From: a virus
Strand: one strand, 5' to 3'
Length of the DNA stretch: 61,782 nt
IMG/VR virus record: IMGVR_UViG_3300036785_000389
Coordinates: 1 to 61,782 of that record
Every line of letters starts with the position of its first letter. Positions within the stretch are counted from its first letter, which is position 1. Shown in pieces: positions 37,170 through 47,606 of the stretch. The notes under the pieces are model-generated. The model did no database searches and was not told where the DNA came from. It saw only the letters and a program-made list of their open reading frames with translations. The position numbers and the translations under genes were made by a program.

Positions 37170-40069
37170 TGATAAGCGCCCCGCATTTGCTGCTCGCCAA
37201 GTTCTCCAATCCCTGCGCCAATTGACCCGCCTCTATTCATGGCCTGACGAATTAACGCTCTAATGGCTTCTTTTTCTTTCGGGGCACCTTCGGTTAAACC
37301 TTTTTCGATCCACCGCAACAATCCGGGTGACGTAGCAAGTTTGGTAACAAACTTGTAGTAGGCCCCAAGTACTGCTCGACCTGCAATATTGACCCCTGGA
37401 ATCTTGCCGGTCACTTGCCCGATGATCCGGCCGCCAACAGGGTGCTCGACTTTGGCCATAGCCGACATACTACCGGCTGTGGTTTTTCCTAAGCCACGTC
37501 GCTCGGTCAAAAACTCCATTTCCTTGGCTAGTGTTTGCATCTGCTTGAGAGTGACACCGGGGAACATCAATTGCTGGATTTCCGGCGTTATTTTTTCTAA
37601 TCTCCGCCCTAGGTTCAATCCGCCTTCCAGAACACGCTGCGCATAAATTTGCCGCAGCATGTTAAATTCCTCGGATTTCTCGCCAAACTTGGCACTTGCC
37701 GCAAGGATCAAGTCCTCGGAACCAAGTATTTTTTCGACTGCTTCGCTCGCCCCAACGGTAGGATTGTGCAGAAATCCAAGGGGTTCTGATTTTCGTTCTG
37801 CTTTAAGCCTTGATAACTCCAATCTATGCTCGCCCTGTATTTCACTCATCTCGCGCTTGAGAGTTCCTAGAGGATCGCGCTTTGCCGCAGCTTGCGCTTC
37901 ATCAGCCGCCATGCGGGCGCGAGAAATTACTTGCGTCAACGTGTCGCTTGGTTTGGCGGGAATCGGCAGGCGGCCGTCCAATTGTTCGATAGCCCTCGCC
38001 TGCGCCAAAAGATTTTCTGACGCTTCCTTGCCGTGGACCGTTTCCAACAGATTGGCGCGGTGACGATCCAAAACCTCTCGTACAAACTTGCGCCCATCAA
38101 TAACACCGGGCTGCAACGACTTGCTTGCATCCATCATAGCTTGCGTATCGGCGGCACGAACGCCTGACCACAGATTAGGTCCAACCATGTCACGAACGCG
38201 CCTAATCAAGTCGGTGTGACCTTCCTTGATAAGTACATTGTATAGATTGCGAGGATCGGCTGGCTCACCAGCCTGTAATCCCTTCATCACTGCCTTGATC
38301 TGCTGCGCCTCGAATATGCTGATGTTGTGCCCGTACCACTTATCGACCATATCGAGGAATTTACCAGCCTGCTTTACGGCATCTGGCGCTGCTGGATCGT
38401 GCAACAAAGCATCGATGCGACCGGAAAAGTTCTTTAGCGCCCCATTCTTGAAGTCGGATGACAACGTGTGCCAGTCGGCAGAGCCACGGAACAAGGAACG
38501 TAGATCGTGCAACTGTCCATAGGTTAGTTGTTCCGATGCTTTTATTTCAGGGCTGTAAGCAGGACCGCCAAATCGGGAAATTTCAACATCTTCTTTTTCT
38601 CCCGCCAACTTGGCTAGTTTCTGAACCAAAGACGGATTGCGCGACTTGAACTCGGCAGGAAGTTCATCAAGCATCCGTTGTGCTGGTTCCGACAGGCTTT
38701 CGCTGCTTACGGTGTGTCCAGAGGTCATTTGATCGTAGCGATCATACCAATAGCGAGCGCGTTCCGAGATACCTCGGCGCAGAGCGGTCAATTTGTTGCC
38801 GATATTTTCCCACAGAACGCCGGTATTTCCGTTCGCGTTGGCAACTTTGAATGCGCTTGCGGTGTCGCTTTCAATGTCCTTAAATCCTTGGTCTATAAGC
38901 TTCTGCGCTGCCGCCTGCGACCTCTCTGCCGCCGCTGCGATGGATTCGCGCTGCGCTATGTTTTCCGTTAGTCTAGAACGTGACGCCTCTAGGCGTTGAT
39001 CCAAAACCCTCTGCAATTCTTGATCGGCGGAAGCCGATTCGGCCAATGTTCGTTGCAGAATACGCTCGCCTGTTGTCTGAATAGGTACGGCGGCTCTCTC
39101 TGCTTCCGTAGTCGGACGGCTGACGCCAAGATCGTCCAGAATGCGACTTTTTTCCCGCTCGTAGTAGTCGGTTGACGACTTCTGCATCGGCTTATCGGTA
39201 CGAAAAGCCGGGTCGAATACCTCCGCAACGTTCTGCAAGTGCGGAGATTCGTGCGCCCAAGACGAAGGCGGCACCATGACGCCTTTATCCGCCAACTCGC
39301 GTGCCATCTTCATGCTCTCGGGCTTGGCGCCTAAGAAATAGGAAGCAAAAGTCGGCAGCCCGGCAGACCCTTTAGAAATCGCCGCTTTGGCGGCTGGCGC
39401 GACAGCAGCCACTCCTCTGCCAACACCAGTCCCGATTAGAGCGCTGGCGCCGGCCATTCCCATGGCGGATGCTTCTTCGGTCAGTGAGCGATCATAAATA
39501 CCCGCTAATTGGAGCACGGTGTCATTGAACGTTTGCCCTAGTAACGCACCGCCCACCGCGCCAGGCAATCCACCGCCAACGGCTCCGAGAACCGTCGCCC
39601 CTACAGGTACGGTTGCCGCACCAACTCCTCCGACAATCGAACTAATGCCGCGTCCAGGTTTCCTTAACTTTCCATCGTCCTCGATATAAAGCCCTTCCGG
39701 CCCTTCTTTAACTTTTCCCTTGTAACCGCGCTCCAACGCCCTGCGCTGTTCTTTCTCGTTAACCGCCATGTCGTAGAGCGTTTGCGTCGTAACGTCGATG
39801 CCCTCGTAAGTAGGCTTCTCGCGCAATTTGTTGTCTGGATCGAGATACTGCGCACCTTCCGGCACGTCTGAAAATTCGACTGCCGTCTTGGGCGAGTAGG
39901 GTTTGACACGCGGCTTGCCCTCGGGATCGAGATACTTGCTGCCCGGCTCCAAAGCCTCAAATTCGGATTTTTCCTTGATCTTGGGAATTTCCGGCAGCGT
40001 CATGTGCTCAGAGACGGGTACGGCTCCGACGCCGGAAATATCCAAGGGCAATGCGGTTTCAGCCATCAA
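37166..40069 (-). CDS. Large internal virion/ejection protein
   Basis: 967 residues, the largest protein here. An N-terminal region with a duplicated element (KYLDPEGKPRVKPY, QYLDPDNKLREKP) is followed by a Gly/Ala-rich membrane-active segment (GAVGGGLPGAVGGALLG, about 160-175) and a long helical body with coiled-coil character (RLEASRSRLTENIAQRESIAAAAERS). Size, position after two other internal proteins and composition match the large ejection proteins of short-tailed phages (T7 gp16 role), which form the DNA conduit across the cell envelope. Confidence 0.65.
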   Translation of the reverse strand: MMAETALPLDISGVGAVPVSEHMTLPEIPKIKEKSEFEALEPGSKYLDPEGKPRVKPYSPKTAVEFSDVPEGAQYLDPDNKLREKPTYEGIDVTTQTLYDMAVNEKEQRRALERGYKGKVKEGPEGLYIEDDGKLRKPGRGISSIVGGVGAATVPVGATVLGAVGGGLPGAVGGALLGQTFNDTVLQLAGIYDRSLTEEASAMGMAGASALIGTGVGRGVAAVAPAAKAAISKGSAGLPTFASYFLGAKPESMKMARELADKGVMVPPSSWAHESPHLQNVAEVFDPAFRTDKPMQKSSTDYYEREKSRILDDLGVSRPTTEAERAAVPIQTTGERILQRTLAESASADQELQRVLDQRLEASRSRLTENIAQRESIAAAAERSQAAAQKLIDQGFKDIESDTASAFKVANANGNTGVLWENIGNKLTALRRGISERARYWYDRYDQMTSGHTVSSESLSEPAQRMLDELPAEFKSRNPSLVQKLAKLAGEKEDVEISRFGGPAYSPEIKASEQLTYGQLHDLRSLFRGSADWHTLSSDFKNGALKNFSGRIDALLHDPAAPDAVKQAGKFLDMVDKWYGHNISIFEAQQIKAVMKGLQAGEPADPRNLYNVLIKEGHTDLIRRVRDMVGPNLWSGVRAADTQAMMDASKSLQPGVIDGRKFVREVLDRHRANLLETVHGKEASENLLAQARAIEQLDGRLPIPAKPSDTLTQVISRARMAADEAQAAAKRDPLGTLKREMSEIQGEHRLELSRLKAERKSEPLGFLHNPTVGASEAVEKILGSEDLILAASAKFGEKSEEFNMLRQIYAQRVLEGGLNLGRRLEKITPEIQQLMFPGVTLKQMQTLAKEMEFLTERRGLGKTTAGSMSAMAKVEHPVGGRIIGQVTGKIPGVNIAGRAVLGAYYKFVTKLATSPGLLRWIEKGLTEGAPKEKEAIRALIRQAMNRGGSIGAGIGELGEQQMRGAYQ

Positions 40070-41811
40070 TGCAGAACTTTCCCGGCAGCCGGGTCATCCC
40101 ACCAGCGATCACCGCTATCGGACTTAGGTTTCTCGCTGCCAGTGCCTTGCCGCTCGCGCAAGCCACGTTTTATTTCTTTGAGCGTGTCCTCAAAGTCTTT
40201 GTAGGCTCGCAACGTGTTAGCCTTGGTATCGCCAACCGCAAGACCGGCTATGATGCCGTTGACCCTAGAAGACTCGCTGCCGAGCGGGCGGCCCTTGGTG
40301 TCGAGCAACAATCGTGGCGCCAACTCCTGCATTTCCAGAACCAGACGTTTGAACTCGGCGCGGTCGGTCTGACTAGACCCAAGCATGTCGGCAATGGCTT
40401 CCGGCGGCCTAGTAAAAATGCCGCCAAGTCCGGTTATCGCGGCGCGCTTCAACAACAGGGCGTCGATTTTCTGAGCAATTCCAAGAGCCATATCGACTTG
40501 GTTTTCCTTGCCCTTCAATTCGTCTAGCCGATTACCGGAAGGGGCCGCTCCCTGCACCTTCAACCGGCGAGATGTTTCGGCACGGAAAGCCGCCACATCT
40601 TCGGGCTTCCAATACGGGTGCTTCGCGTGTTCTTCCTCGACGATGGCGTTGGTATCCTTGGCGCGCATACGGTCGTCGGTTATCAAACCGACGCCGGTCT
40701 TTGACCCTTTAACCTTTTCAATAGCGCGCTCAAGCGCCTGCGCCCTCGGCAATCCCAAGCCGCCTTCATCGGTAGGCTTCATGTACTGGTCCGCAAGGTC
40801 AGCCACCTCGGCATTGGTGCCGCGTCCTGCTGCTCCCGCAGTAGCAATTTCGCGTATCTTTTTGGTTTTCCAGTCAGCGGGCGGCTCGTGGCCGTTTTCC
40901 AGCGAGTATTGCTCAACTGCGCTTTGGTAGGCGTCCTGCTGCATACTGAATTTTCCAGCCATAGAATCGTGAACCACCATAAGGCGGTGCGACATTTTAT
41001 CGGCCGGTTTGGCGTTTGGATTTTGTTCGTCGTATTCCTTCATCTTAGCGGACACGACGCGGCGCTGGGTGTCGAACAAGTCGAATTTCTCCGACGAATC
41101 CCGCATGGCATCGGCAGCCCTGATCTGCGCCGTTTTGGCTTCCAAGTATTCCTTGTCCATCCCGTTTTCGAGCAACATGATGGCCTTGCGGTTGCCAAAT
41201 CTGGCTTCATTGGCAATTTGTGACGCCCGCCATGCGGTAATGTCAGAACTCATCAAGTGCTGGGTGTCGTTGAAAAGCTGCTGCTCCATGTTGAATTGCT
41301 TCTGCACGCGATTGACGTTTTCTTTCCACGCAGCAAAGGCGTGCTCGTAAGCCTTCTCGTCGCTTGCCGATATTGCGTTGTTGACGGCGGCACCCGCGTT
41401 GAGAGCGGAAGTCAAGGGCGTCTTGGTCGCCAGCGAAGCGAACATGGCGAATATCATGCCGGCCGAACCAAACGATTCCATGGGGCCGGTGGTACGCTTG
41501 GCCTTCTCTTTATCTGCATCCCAGGCAGGCGGCATGGCGCCCGCCGCGTATTGCTCGCGCTGGAACGCTTGCTCCATTTGTTGACGGTCGTATTCAACTC
41601 GCGTCTCCATGGTCCGCGCATTGGCGTCGGCAACAGTTGCTTCTTTCCGCTTTAGACCGGCAAGATCGCTCATAATGCCGCGATCTTTTTGGGTAATGCC
41701 GCCAGGATCAGGAGCTTCGTCTAGAACCGGGGCCTGCTTGGCAACGGGCGTCTTAGGATCGGCGTCGCCCGAATCACCCATGATCGTTTCGTTGCCGCCG
41801 AGCATCGTCAT
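40066..41811 (-). CDS. Internal virion protein
   Basis: 581 residues from ATG 41811 (ATGA overlap; the longer frame start lies in the upstream gene). Largely helical with coiled-coil stretches; a VAKQAPVLDEAPDPGG linker near the N-terminus and a hydrophobic segment FGSAGMIFAMFASLATKTPLTS near 110. No enzyme motif. The gene order (354, 581 and 967 residues in a row) parallels the internal core/ejection protein sets of podoviruses. Confidence 0.55.
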   Translation of the reverse strand: MTMLGGNETIMGDSGDADPKTPVAKQAPVLDEAPDPGGITQKDRGIMSDLAGLKRKEATVADANARTMETRVEYDRQQMEQAFQREQYAAGAMPPAWDADKEKAKRTTGPMESFGSAGMIFAMFASLATKTPLTSALNAGAAVNNAISASDEKAYEHAFAAWKENVNRVQKQFNMEQQLFNDTQHLMSSDITAWRASQIANEARFGNRKAIMLLENGMDKEYLEAKTAQIRAADAMRDSSEKFDLFDTQRRVVSAKMKEYDEQNPNAKPADKMSHRLMVVHDSMAGKFSMQQDAYQSAVEQYSLENGHEPPADWKTKKIREIATAGAAGRGTNAEVADLADQYMKPTDEGGLGLPRAQALERAIEKVKGSKTGVGLITDDRMRAKDTNAIVEEEHAKHPYWKPEDVAAFRAETSRRLKVQGAAPSGNRLDELKGKENQVDMALGIAQKIDALLLKRAAITGLGGIFTRPPEAIADMLGSSQTDRAEFKRLVLEMQELAPRLLLDTKGRPLGSESSRVNGIIAGLAVGDTKANTLRAYKDFEDTLKEIKRGLRERQGTGSEKPKSDSGDRWWDDPAAGKVLH

Positions 41812-42041
41812 GCGCTTATTCCGACTGTCCAATCCTTTGATCCGGGTCCTCGCACAAATTCATATACTTCTTTATTGCGCCACCCAGTTAAATTAAAGAT
41901 TGTCGGTATCTTAAACAAATGATCTTCATCTACCTCGACATTTAACCAGTTGTAAAAAATAAATTCTTCCTGCTTTGGCTCAGGCATACGCGCCTTGTAC
42001 CAAGTCGGAAATAACGAGCTAAAAACTGTCTCTGGTTCCAT
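41808..42041 (-). CDS. Small virion-region protein
   Basis: 77 residues, acidic and aromatic (FYNWLNVEVDEDHLFKIPT). Joined by TAATG to the preceding gene and ATGA to the following gene. No family recognised; translation coupling supports its reality. Confidence 0.55.
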   Translation of the reverse strand: MEPETVFSSLFPTWYKARMPEPKQEEFIFYNWLNVEVDEDHLFKIPTIFNLTGWRNKEVYEFVRGPGSKDWTVGISA

Positions 42042-43105
42042 TATGCCAGCTTCAATTGAACCGTGTTAGCAGCACCCTTGCCGCTTAGAGACGCGGCGAA
42101 CGAGGCTATTGAGTTCATCAGGTTGGTGTTGTCCTGTCGGTCCATGTTGGTGAGCAACGTGTAAAGCTGAGTTGACAGGCCGGTTTCGTTCAAGCCGGTC
42201 TGCATCATCTGTATCTGCGCCTGTGCCATGGCGCCTACCGCATTGGTGTCAACCGCGTTCAACTCCTGCGCCAACGCACTATTCTGGCTCGGATCGGTGG
42301 ACATTCCGTTTTTGGCGTGATTGGCAGTAATTCGTGCCTTTTCCGCCGCAGTAGCGTTCGCGAGCTGCTGTTGCAAAGCCGGCGGCAATGTGCCATTCGC
42401 CAGATAAGATTGAAGTTGCTGGCCTTGCGCCGCCAACTGCTGCGCTTGCGCCGACATTTGCTGCTGGTTGGGACTTTGGGTGTTTCTGTTTGTAAGCGCC
42501 AATCCAAGCCCGACGCCAGCCGCACCGATACCGAGCGGATTGGAAGTTACAGATTTTTGTGCTCCGCTCAGAACGGAATTAAGGAACCCACCGCTTTCAC
42601 TTGTCGCTCCGCCAGCGGCATCACCCGCCGCCGCTCCGACGCTCGACGCGCCTCCAGGAGCGCCTATTGGGCCGGCAGGCCACGCCGCAGTATCCAAAGG
42701 AGACGGTCCCGCCCCGGATATGATGCCGGGAGCCGCTGTGGCTCTATCAATTGCGGCAATACCGGGCGAATCGGAAAACGCACTGCCTTCTGATGCCAAT
42801 CCTAACGCTCCTCCGCCAGCAACATCGGCCGCCGCCGTGCCACCAAGAACGCCGCCAGCGTCGGCTGCTAATCCAGCCCCCGCGCCAGCCGCCGTTGCCT
42901 CTCCTGCTCCGAACAAACCGCCAGCACCGCCAAAGAGACCGCCAGCACCGAACCCGGCCCCGCCCAGCAAGGCCGGAGCGCCAAACGCGGCAAACGGCGC
43001 GGCAACAGCCGCAAGTTCAAGTGGCAAGTCCTGCTGCCAATGGGCCGTCAGGTCATGCCCAAGATTGCCAAAATTTCCTTCAAACACGTCGGTCAGGAAC
43101 GACAT
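42041..43105 (-). CDS. Gly/Ala-rich internal virion protein
   Basis: 354 residues. A Gly/Ala-rich low-complexity central region (GAGFGAGGLFGGAGGLFGAG, repeated GAGAG) separates a short N-terminal domain (LGHDLTAHWQQDLPLELAAVA) from a helical Gln-rich C-terminal half (QQMSAQAQQLAAQGQQLQSY). The composition is like that of membrane-penetrating internal proteins (T7 gp14 role). Confidence 0.55.
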   Translation of the reverse strand: MSFLTDVFEGNFGNLGHDLTAHWQQDLPLELAAVAAPFAAFGAPALLGGAGFGAGGLFGGAGGLFGAGEATAAGAGAGLAADAGGVLGGTAAADVAGGGALGLASEGSAFSDSPGIAAIDRATAAPGIISGAGPSPLDTAAWPAGPIGAPGGASSVGAAAGDAAGGATSESGGFLNSVLSGAQKSVTSNPLGIGAAGVGLGLALTNRNTQSPNQQQMSAQAQQLAAQGQQLQSYLANGTLPPALQQQLANATAAEKARITANHAKNGMSTDPSQNSALAQELNAVDTNAVGAMAQAQIQMMQTGLNETGLSTQLYTLLTNMDRQDNTNLMNSIASFAASLSGKGAANTVQLKLA

Positions 43106-43106
43106 T

Positions 43107-43589
43107 TTACAGCCTCACGAACTTTTCCTCGCGGGTGAATACTCGTTTCTCGCACTTCTTGACGACGGTTTCATGCGGAACATCGCTATTATTCTCGACG
43201 ATGATGGTGCCGGCGCTTTGCTGTCTCGCCCAACGCATGATGTTGGTATAAAATTCTGCCGCTTCGTCCACATGCGCGGGATTGGCCGGGTCCATGGCCC
43301 AAACGAAATGCTCTCGCACCACCGGAGCAGGTATCAACGTGTGACCGCGCTCGACCTGACACAGCGCAACAGAATGGGGCATGTAAAGAAACAGAAACTC
43401 GTTGGAATAGACGATTCCGCGAAGCCACCCGGCCATCTGTTGTTCGTTAAGATGGCGATAGACCTTTGCCAGTCTATTCAGTATCCATCCGCCATGCTGT
43501 GACAAATCGGGAAGTTCAAACCGACGCGGATAGGTTCTCTCCCGGTCACGAACCGGATTGAGGACTTCGGCGGTCGCTGTCTGTGCCAT
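43107..43589 (-). CDS. Acetyltransferase-like internal virion protein
   Basis: 160 residues. The layout (FLFLYMPHSVALCQVERGHTL, IMRWARQQSAGTIIVENNSD) resembles the GNAT-fold small internal proteins of podoviruses (T7 gp13 counterpart) rather than an active acetyltransferase, since no clear acetyl-CoA P-loop (Q/RxxGxG/A) is visible. Located just ahead of the other internal proteins. Confidence 0.5.
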   Translation of the reverse strand: MAQTATAEVLNPVRDRERTYPRRFELPDLSQHGGWILNRLAKVYRHLNEQQMAGWLRGIVYSNEFLFLYMPHSVALCQVERGHTLIPAPVVREHFVWAMDPANPAHVDEAAEFYTNIMRWARQQSAGTIIVENNSDVPHETVVKKCEKRVFTREEKFVRL

Positions 43590-43596
43590 TGGACTA

Positions 43597-43935
43597 TTAT
43601 CCTATCCCCAATTGTGAGGCCGCTATACTATGCTCAACGAAGTTACTCTGCAACCATTGAGCCGTGTTCTCCTGATCCGACCAGTCTAGATAGGACAGGT
43701 CATTACTCTGGATATTTAGAACACTGTCCATCTGCTCGTGCATGATCCTGTGCTGATCTACCCATCCGCCCATGTCGCTTGGATCGAAGGGATCGAGCAC
43801 AAACTCCTGTAGGTTCTTTCCCTTGGTTTCGAAGATGCGCCGCAGTATATCTCGATGATGCGCTGCATGACCAAACGACCAGACGGCAAAATCATCTGGT
43901 GTTCTAGGATATGTCTGTAGCAACCCAATCGACAT
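43597..43935 (-). CDS. Neck-region hypothetical protein
   Basis: 112 residues; aromatic and acidic with a helical middle (HHRDILRRIFETKGKNLQEF, FDPSDMGGWVDQHRIMHEQM). One base separates it from the stabilisation protein. Small proteins here in related phages join or guard the tail tube, but no motif confirms this. Confidence 0.5.
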   Translation of the reverse strand: MSIGLLQTYPRTPDDFAVWSFGHAAHHRDILRRIFETKGKNLQEFVLDPFDPSDMGGWVDQHRIMHEQMDSVLNIQSNDLSYLDWSDQENTAQWLQSNFVEHSIAASQLGIG

Positions 43936-43936
43936 A

Positions 43937-45922
43937 TCATCCCCTATAGTCGTGCGGATCGGCGTCTATGATCGACGAGATAAACTGCATATCAGGAGAA
44001 TTGGTTTTCATGGTCAGTCCAAGGAATTGTCCGATTTGTCCTATTGCTTGCGGCGGAGATAGAAAATATCCGGTCGATGCTGGCCCGGCAATCGTATAAG
44101 TGGTCGCCCCAAAACCCGCTTGATTGTCGATCGTAAGTTTCAAATCAGGCGTCACCGTGCTGTTGTAGTTGGCGGCAAGCCACGCTCGACCATTAGCCTT
44201 GGTGAATATATAGCTTCCCGGCTCATCCCATAGCCGAGACGAAGCGCGTTTCTCAAATCCACTCGATGCCGTAGAGAACATAGGAGATACAATAGTTCCG
44301 TCAGTGCCGTAAGCAGTAAGTTGCGAGTTGATTTCCTGCGCTCGAATATAGGTCAGGGTGATGTCCTGTTCGGAAGTCCACCACTTCTTTCCGCCGTCCC
44401 ACATGAACACTTTATTGACAGTACTGCCGGTCACTGGATCGACAATCTTGACAAGAACCATCCATACCTTACGTCCGAAGATGGTCGCCTTAGCAGAACT
44501 GAGTTGCAATCCGCCAAAGTTGCTGACGGTATTGAATATCCCATCTAGCATTTGGCTGACCTTGCGGACATCTGCTCCGAGACAGACTTGTACTCCGAAC
44601 GAATTGGCAAAAAGAATGTTTCGTCCGAATACCTCTACCGACATAGGAAACGGCGTTCCTACTTCTGGATCGGCGTTAAGATTGGTGAACGTCGTGGTCG
44701 GCGGAGAACCGGAAGTCTGCACACCGGAAATATAGTCAACCGACGAGTCTCCGATGAGATAAAGGAACCCGTTGGCCGCGATCAACTGGATATAGGAAAC
44801 CTTCAAGTTCGAGCTGCTAGACGTAAAGTTACCGCCACCATTAGAAGTAGAGAAGTCTGTAATAGAACCGGGAGAGGTGAACTGGATTAACGGTCCGTTC
44901 GCAACCCAAACATGCCCTTGGTAAGTTTCGACGGCCGTTCCTTGCACTCCGAACGGCATCAAATTCAGGTTGATCGACGCCTGAACTGCTGTGTCGGTGA
45001 TTAATATCGTTCCTGTCGTTCCTGTCGTTAAACCACTACCTCGGAACGTAATGCTAGTGCCGGTAATCGATCCGCTGGTTAGAATAGGAAGTATCGCTGG
45101 ACCTATTTGCCCCGGCGATAACGGTCCAAAAACAAGAGACGTATTAGGCCCATAGAGGCTACCAGAAGCGGCAATAGTCAAAGAAACGAGAGTGCCGCCC
45201 GACACTGAAGATGTGATCGATCCTCCGCTGCCGCCGACCGGAACAGGCGTCACTACGCCATAAACAGTATCGTTGACGCTGTATCCCGAACCCGCACTGA
45301 CAATCGATACGTTCGTCACTCGCCCTGCCACTACCGAGCCGGTCAAACTGACGCCGTGACCGTAACCACCAACCGCCGTGATTGTGATAGGCGCTGTGTA
45401 CCCGGAACCACCGTTAGCAATAGTCGCGACCGGAGAAATAGAACCGGCGGTCGAGACGTTGACGCCATCCCAAGTCCAATACCCATTGGTCTGATTAGCG
45501 ACAATGATAAGGTATTGCTGGCCCCATTGCGTCAATCCACAATTGAGAATTGATGGTGATGTGATCGAACCCGCATTTAGAAGATGAGTAACCGCTGTAG
45601 TAGAAACATTGACAGCATCTACCGCACCGTTCGCCAGAAAAACAATCATGTACGGCGTAGAACCGATATTGATGAAGTCGTAGAAAACAACGGTTGTGCC
45701 AGACGCGGTGTAAAGTGTTGAACCGACGCCGTAGAGCGTGCGAGCATTACGCGCATCAAGCGGCATGAATCCGTCAAGCCAATAAGCCTGAGCGTCAGGA
45801 ATGCCAGCACGAGTTGTCGATTGGTTTATTCCAGCAAATTGCTCGAAAATAAGCGGCTTAAACCCGGTAGGAAGAAACGGGTCCTGTTGCTGATCTGGAG
45901 GAGGAGAAGCTTGGATGGGCAT
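43937..45922 (-). CDS. Packaged-DNA stabilisation/tail tubular B-like protein
   Basis: 661 residues. Opens with FKPLIFEQFAGINQSTTRAG, typical of the large neck protein (P22 gp10 / T7 gp12 role), and continues as a beta-propeller-like body (LNCGLTQWGQQYLIIVANQ, GYWTWDGVNV, YQGHVWVANG, GFLYLIGDSSVD). Residues about 165-275 hold Gly-rich GSGYTAPITI modules also found in two other virion proteins. Closes the head and forms the tail nozzle. Confidence 0.75.
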   Translation of the reverse strand: MPIQASPPPDQQQDPFLPTGFKPLIFEQFAGINQSTTRAGIPDAQAYWLDGFMPLDARNARTLYGVGSTLYTASGTTVVFYDFINIGSTPYMIVFLANGAVDAVNVSTTAVTHLLNAGSITSPSILNCGLTQWGQQYLIIVANQTNGYWTWDGVNVSTAGSISPVATIANGGSGYTAPITITAVGGYGHGVSLTGSVVAGRVTNVSIVSAGSGYSVNDTVYGVVTPVPVGGSGGSITSSVSGGTLVSLTIAASGSLYGPNTSLVFGPLSPGQIGPAILPILTSGSITGTSITFRGSGLTTGTTGTILITDTAVQASINLNLMPFGVQGTAVETYQGHVWVANGPLIQFTSPGSITDFSTSNGGGNFTSSSSNLKVSYIQLIAANGFLYLIGDSSVDYISGVQTSGSPPTTTFTNLNADPEVGTPFPMSVEVFGRNILFANSFGVQVCLGADVRKVSQMLDGIFNTVSNFGGLQLSSAKATIFGRKVWMVLVKIVDPVTGSTVNKVFMWDGGKKWWTSEQDITLTYIRAQEINSQLTAYGTDGTIVSPMFSTASSGFEKRASSRLWDEPGSYIFTKANGRAWLAANYNSTVTPDLKLTIDNQAGFGATTYTIAGPASTGYFLSPPQAIGQIGQFLGLTMKTNSPDMQFISSIIDADPHDYRG

Positions 45923-46854
45923 TAGAACCGCCCATAAGGATTTACTCCGCGACCGACACGCGCGTAGCTACTGTATCCTAGACACATTTTCTCAAATAAA
46001 TCCAAATAAAACTTGGCTACGTTGTAATTCTGGATCGAGAGCATCCCAAGATGGCACGCCATGTATGTAATGGCATCAGTCCAAGGATCGGGGATTGCTT
46101 CTTCGCTTAGATTTGTAATCAATGGTGCCGGTATGCAGAAGCAATCCAACTCGTACTGATAAATTTGTGATGGCAACGGATAGACGTAGAAACTTCCGTT
46201 CACACCCTGCCCGTACTGCGAAGCAAACGTAGGAACGTAAGTATATTGGAACGGGTACTGGCGTATCATCGACTGATAAACGCTGAAAGAGTAAACCGGC
46301 AACGAATAGCGATAATTTGCGTAGATGATTGAAATGGATTTCACCGCATAGACAGATTCACAGCCAGGATTACGCGACAAGTCAATCCCTGAAAACTGAT
46401 AAACTTCCTGGTTAGGGTTCAACTGATTGAAAGTCTGCACTTGCAACGTCACTCTCGCGCCGGTCCCGGTCGAATCTGTGATCGACGCTTGCGGCTGGAA
46501 ATATCCATCACCACCATAATTTATATCGACTCCAGAGATCGTTCCAGATTGAGAAAATGCCGTTCCAGTTGCTTGGGCACCACCCGGATTAGCGCCTTGT
46601 CCGCTTGGAAAATCTGGCGGCGTTATAGTGACAGTCGGAGTGGCGCTGTATCCAGAGCCGGGAGCTGTGACACTGGCCGTAATAACCGGACCAGAAATAG
46701 GCGTAAGAACACGAACGCATTGCGTTCGCATTGCTACTTCTCGTCGCGCGCGATTAATGAACGAGATCAAAGTTGACGGACTGATCTCGGACTGCCTCTG
46801 CTCGCGCAAAAGGCGCTGAGTGTCCATAAGGTAGTCGTTGAGTGATGCTGGCAT
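45922..46854 (-). CDS. Head-tail adaptor-like protein, third paralogue
   Basis: 310 residues, homologous along its length to the two genes upstream: LISFINRARREVAMRTQCVR, an ELDCFCIPAPL strand and EAIPDPWTDAITYMACHLGML. An extra 70-residue module (about 60-130, GSGYSATPTVTITPPD) is inserted after the first domain. The family (P22 gp4/T7 gp11-type) forms rings between portal and tail. Translational overlap of one base with both neighbours. Confidence 0.7.
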   Translation of the reverse strand: MPASLNDYLMDTQRLLREQRQSEISPSTLISFINRARREVAMRTQCVRVLTPISGPVITASVTAPGSGYSATPTVTITPPDFPSGQGANPGGAQATGTAFSQSGTISGVDINYGGDGYFQPQASITDSTGTGARVTLQVQTFNQLNPNQEVYQFSGIDLSRNPGCESVYAVKSISIIYANYRYSLPVYSFSVYQSMIRQYPFQYTYVPTFASQYGQGVNGSFYVYPLPSQIYQYELDCFCIPAPLITNLSEEAIPDPWTDAITYMACHLGMLSIQNYNVAKFYLDLFEKMCLGYSSYARVGRGVNPYGRF

Positions 46855-47606
46855 TATCCCGCTCCGTTTCCAGTAGCCCGGTTGACAACGCCAAGCTTGT
46901 TGATAACGGCAGGGTCTTGCGATTGTTGGTATAGATGTGTGTTGGTGCTCGGATTGGAGAATTGCCGCGCTCTCTGCATAAACGTCGTGTAGAGATTGAA
47001 CATGCGCTTCGCATCGTCTTGTCGAACGCCGTAAGACAAGAAAGCCAAGTACGCTGCAAAATAAGGAACAGCATCAGTCCACAAATATGGAATAGTCTCA
47101 TTGGTGCTGGAAAAATCCAGAGCGGATGGATAGCAGACGCAATCTAGAACAAGAGAGTAAGCAAAATCAGGGATTGGATTTAGTATAAAACTTCCGCTCG
47201 CCGTTGAATTTGTTCCAGTCCCGGCCGAGCCTTGTTTGTACTGCGCCCACTCTGTCGGAGGCCCAGAATCAGGAACCGGGTTATTTAGGTAATAAAGGTT
47301 AAACCACTCAAATCCATGTGGCTCTATGAATTGCGCTCCTTGCCCAACCAAATAATTTATCAAACGGACATGGATAACGCCGCCAATACCAGGTGCGCTA
47401 ATATTGATGTCAGAGAAATTATAAACCCTGTTCCCTACTACAGTAGGAAGGGTTCCAACCACACGAATACATTCGCCTTCACCCGCCACCTGACCGCGCG
47501 CCGTATTGACATAATCCACCAAATCGCCCGTATCCAACGTGTCCTGCTTTGCGTCATGCAAGAGACGTTGCGTTTGCTTCAAATATGGAAGAATAACTTG
47601 CGCCAT
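46854..47606 (-). CDS. Head-tail adaptor-like protein, second paralogue
   Basis: 250 residues. LVDYVNTARGQVAGEGECIR, LDCVCYPSAL, ETIPYLWTDAVPYFAAYLAFL and the closing FMQRARQFSNPS match the first and third paralogues. Predicted to be a ring-forming neck protein. The three genes are contiguous (shared bases at junctions), which indicates tandem gene duplication. Confidence 0.75.
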   Translation of the reverse strand: MAQVILPYLKQTQRLLHDAKQDTLDTGDLVDYVNTARGQVAGEGECIRVVGTLPTVVGNRVYNFSDINISAPGIGGVIHVRLINYLVGQGAQFIEPHGFEWFNLYYLNNPVPDSGPPTEWAQYKQGSAGTGTNSTASGSFILNPIPDFAYSLVLDCVCYPSALDFSSTNETIPYLWTDAVPYFAAYLAFLSYGVRQDDAKRMFNLYTTFMQRARQFSNPSTNTHLYQQSQDPAVINKLGVVNRATGNGAG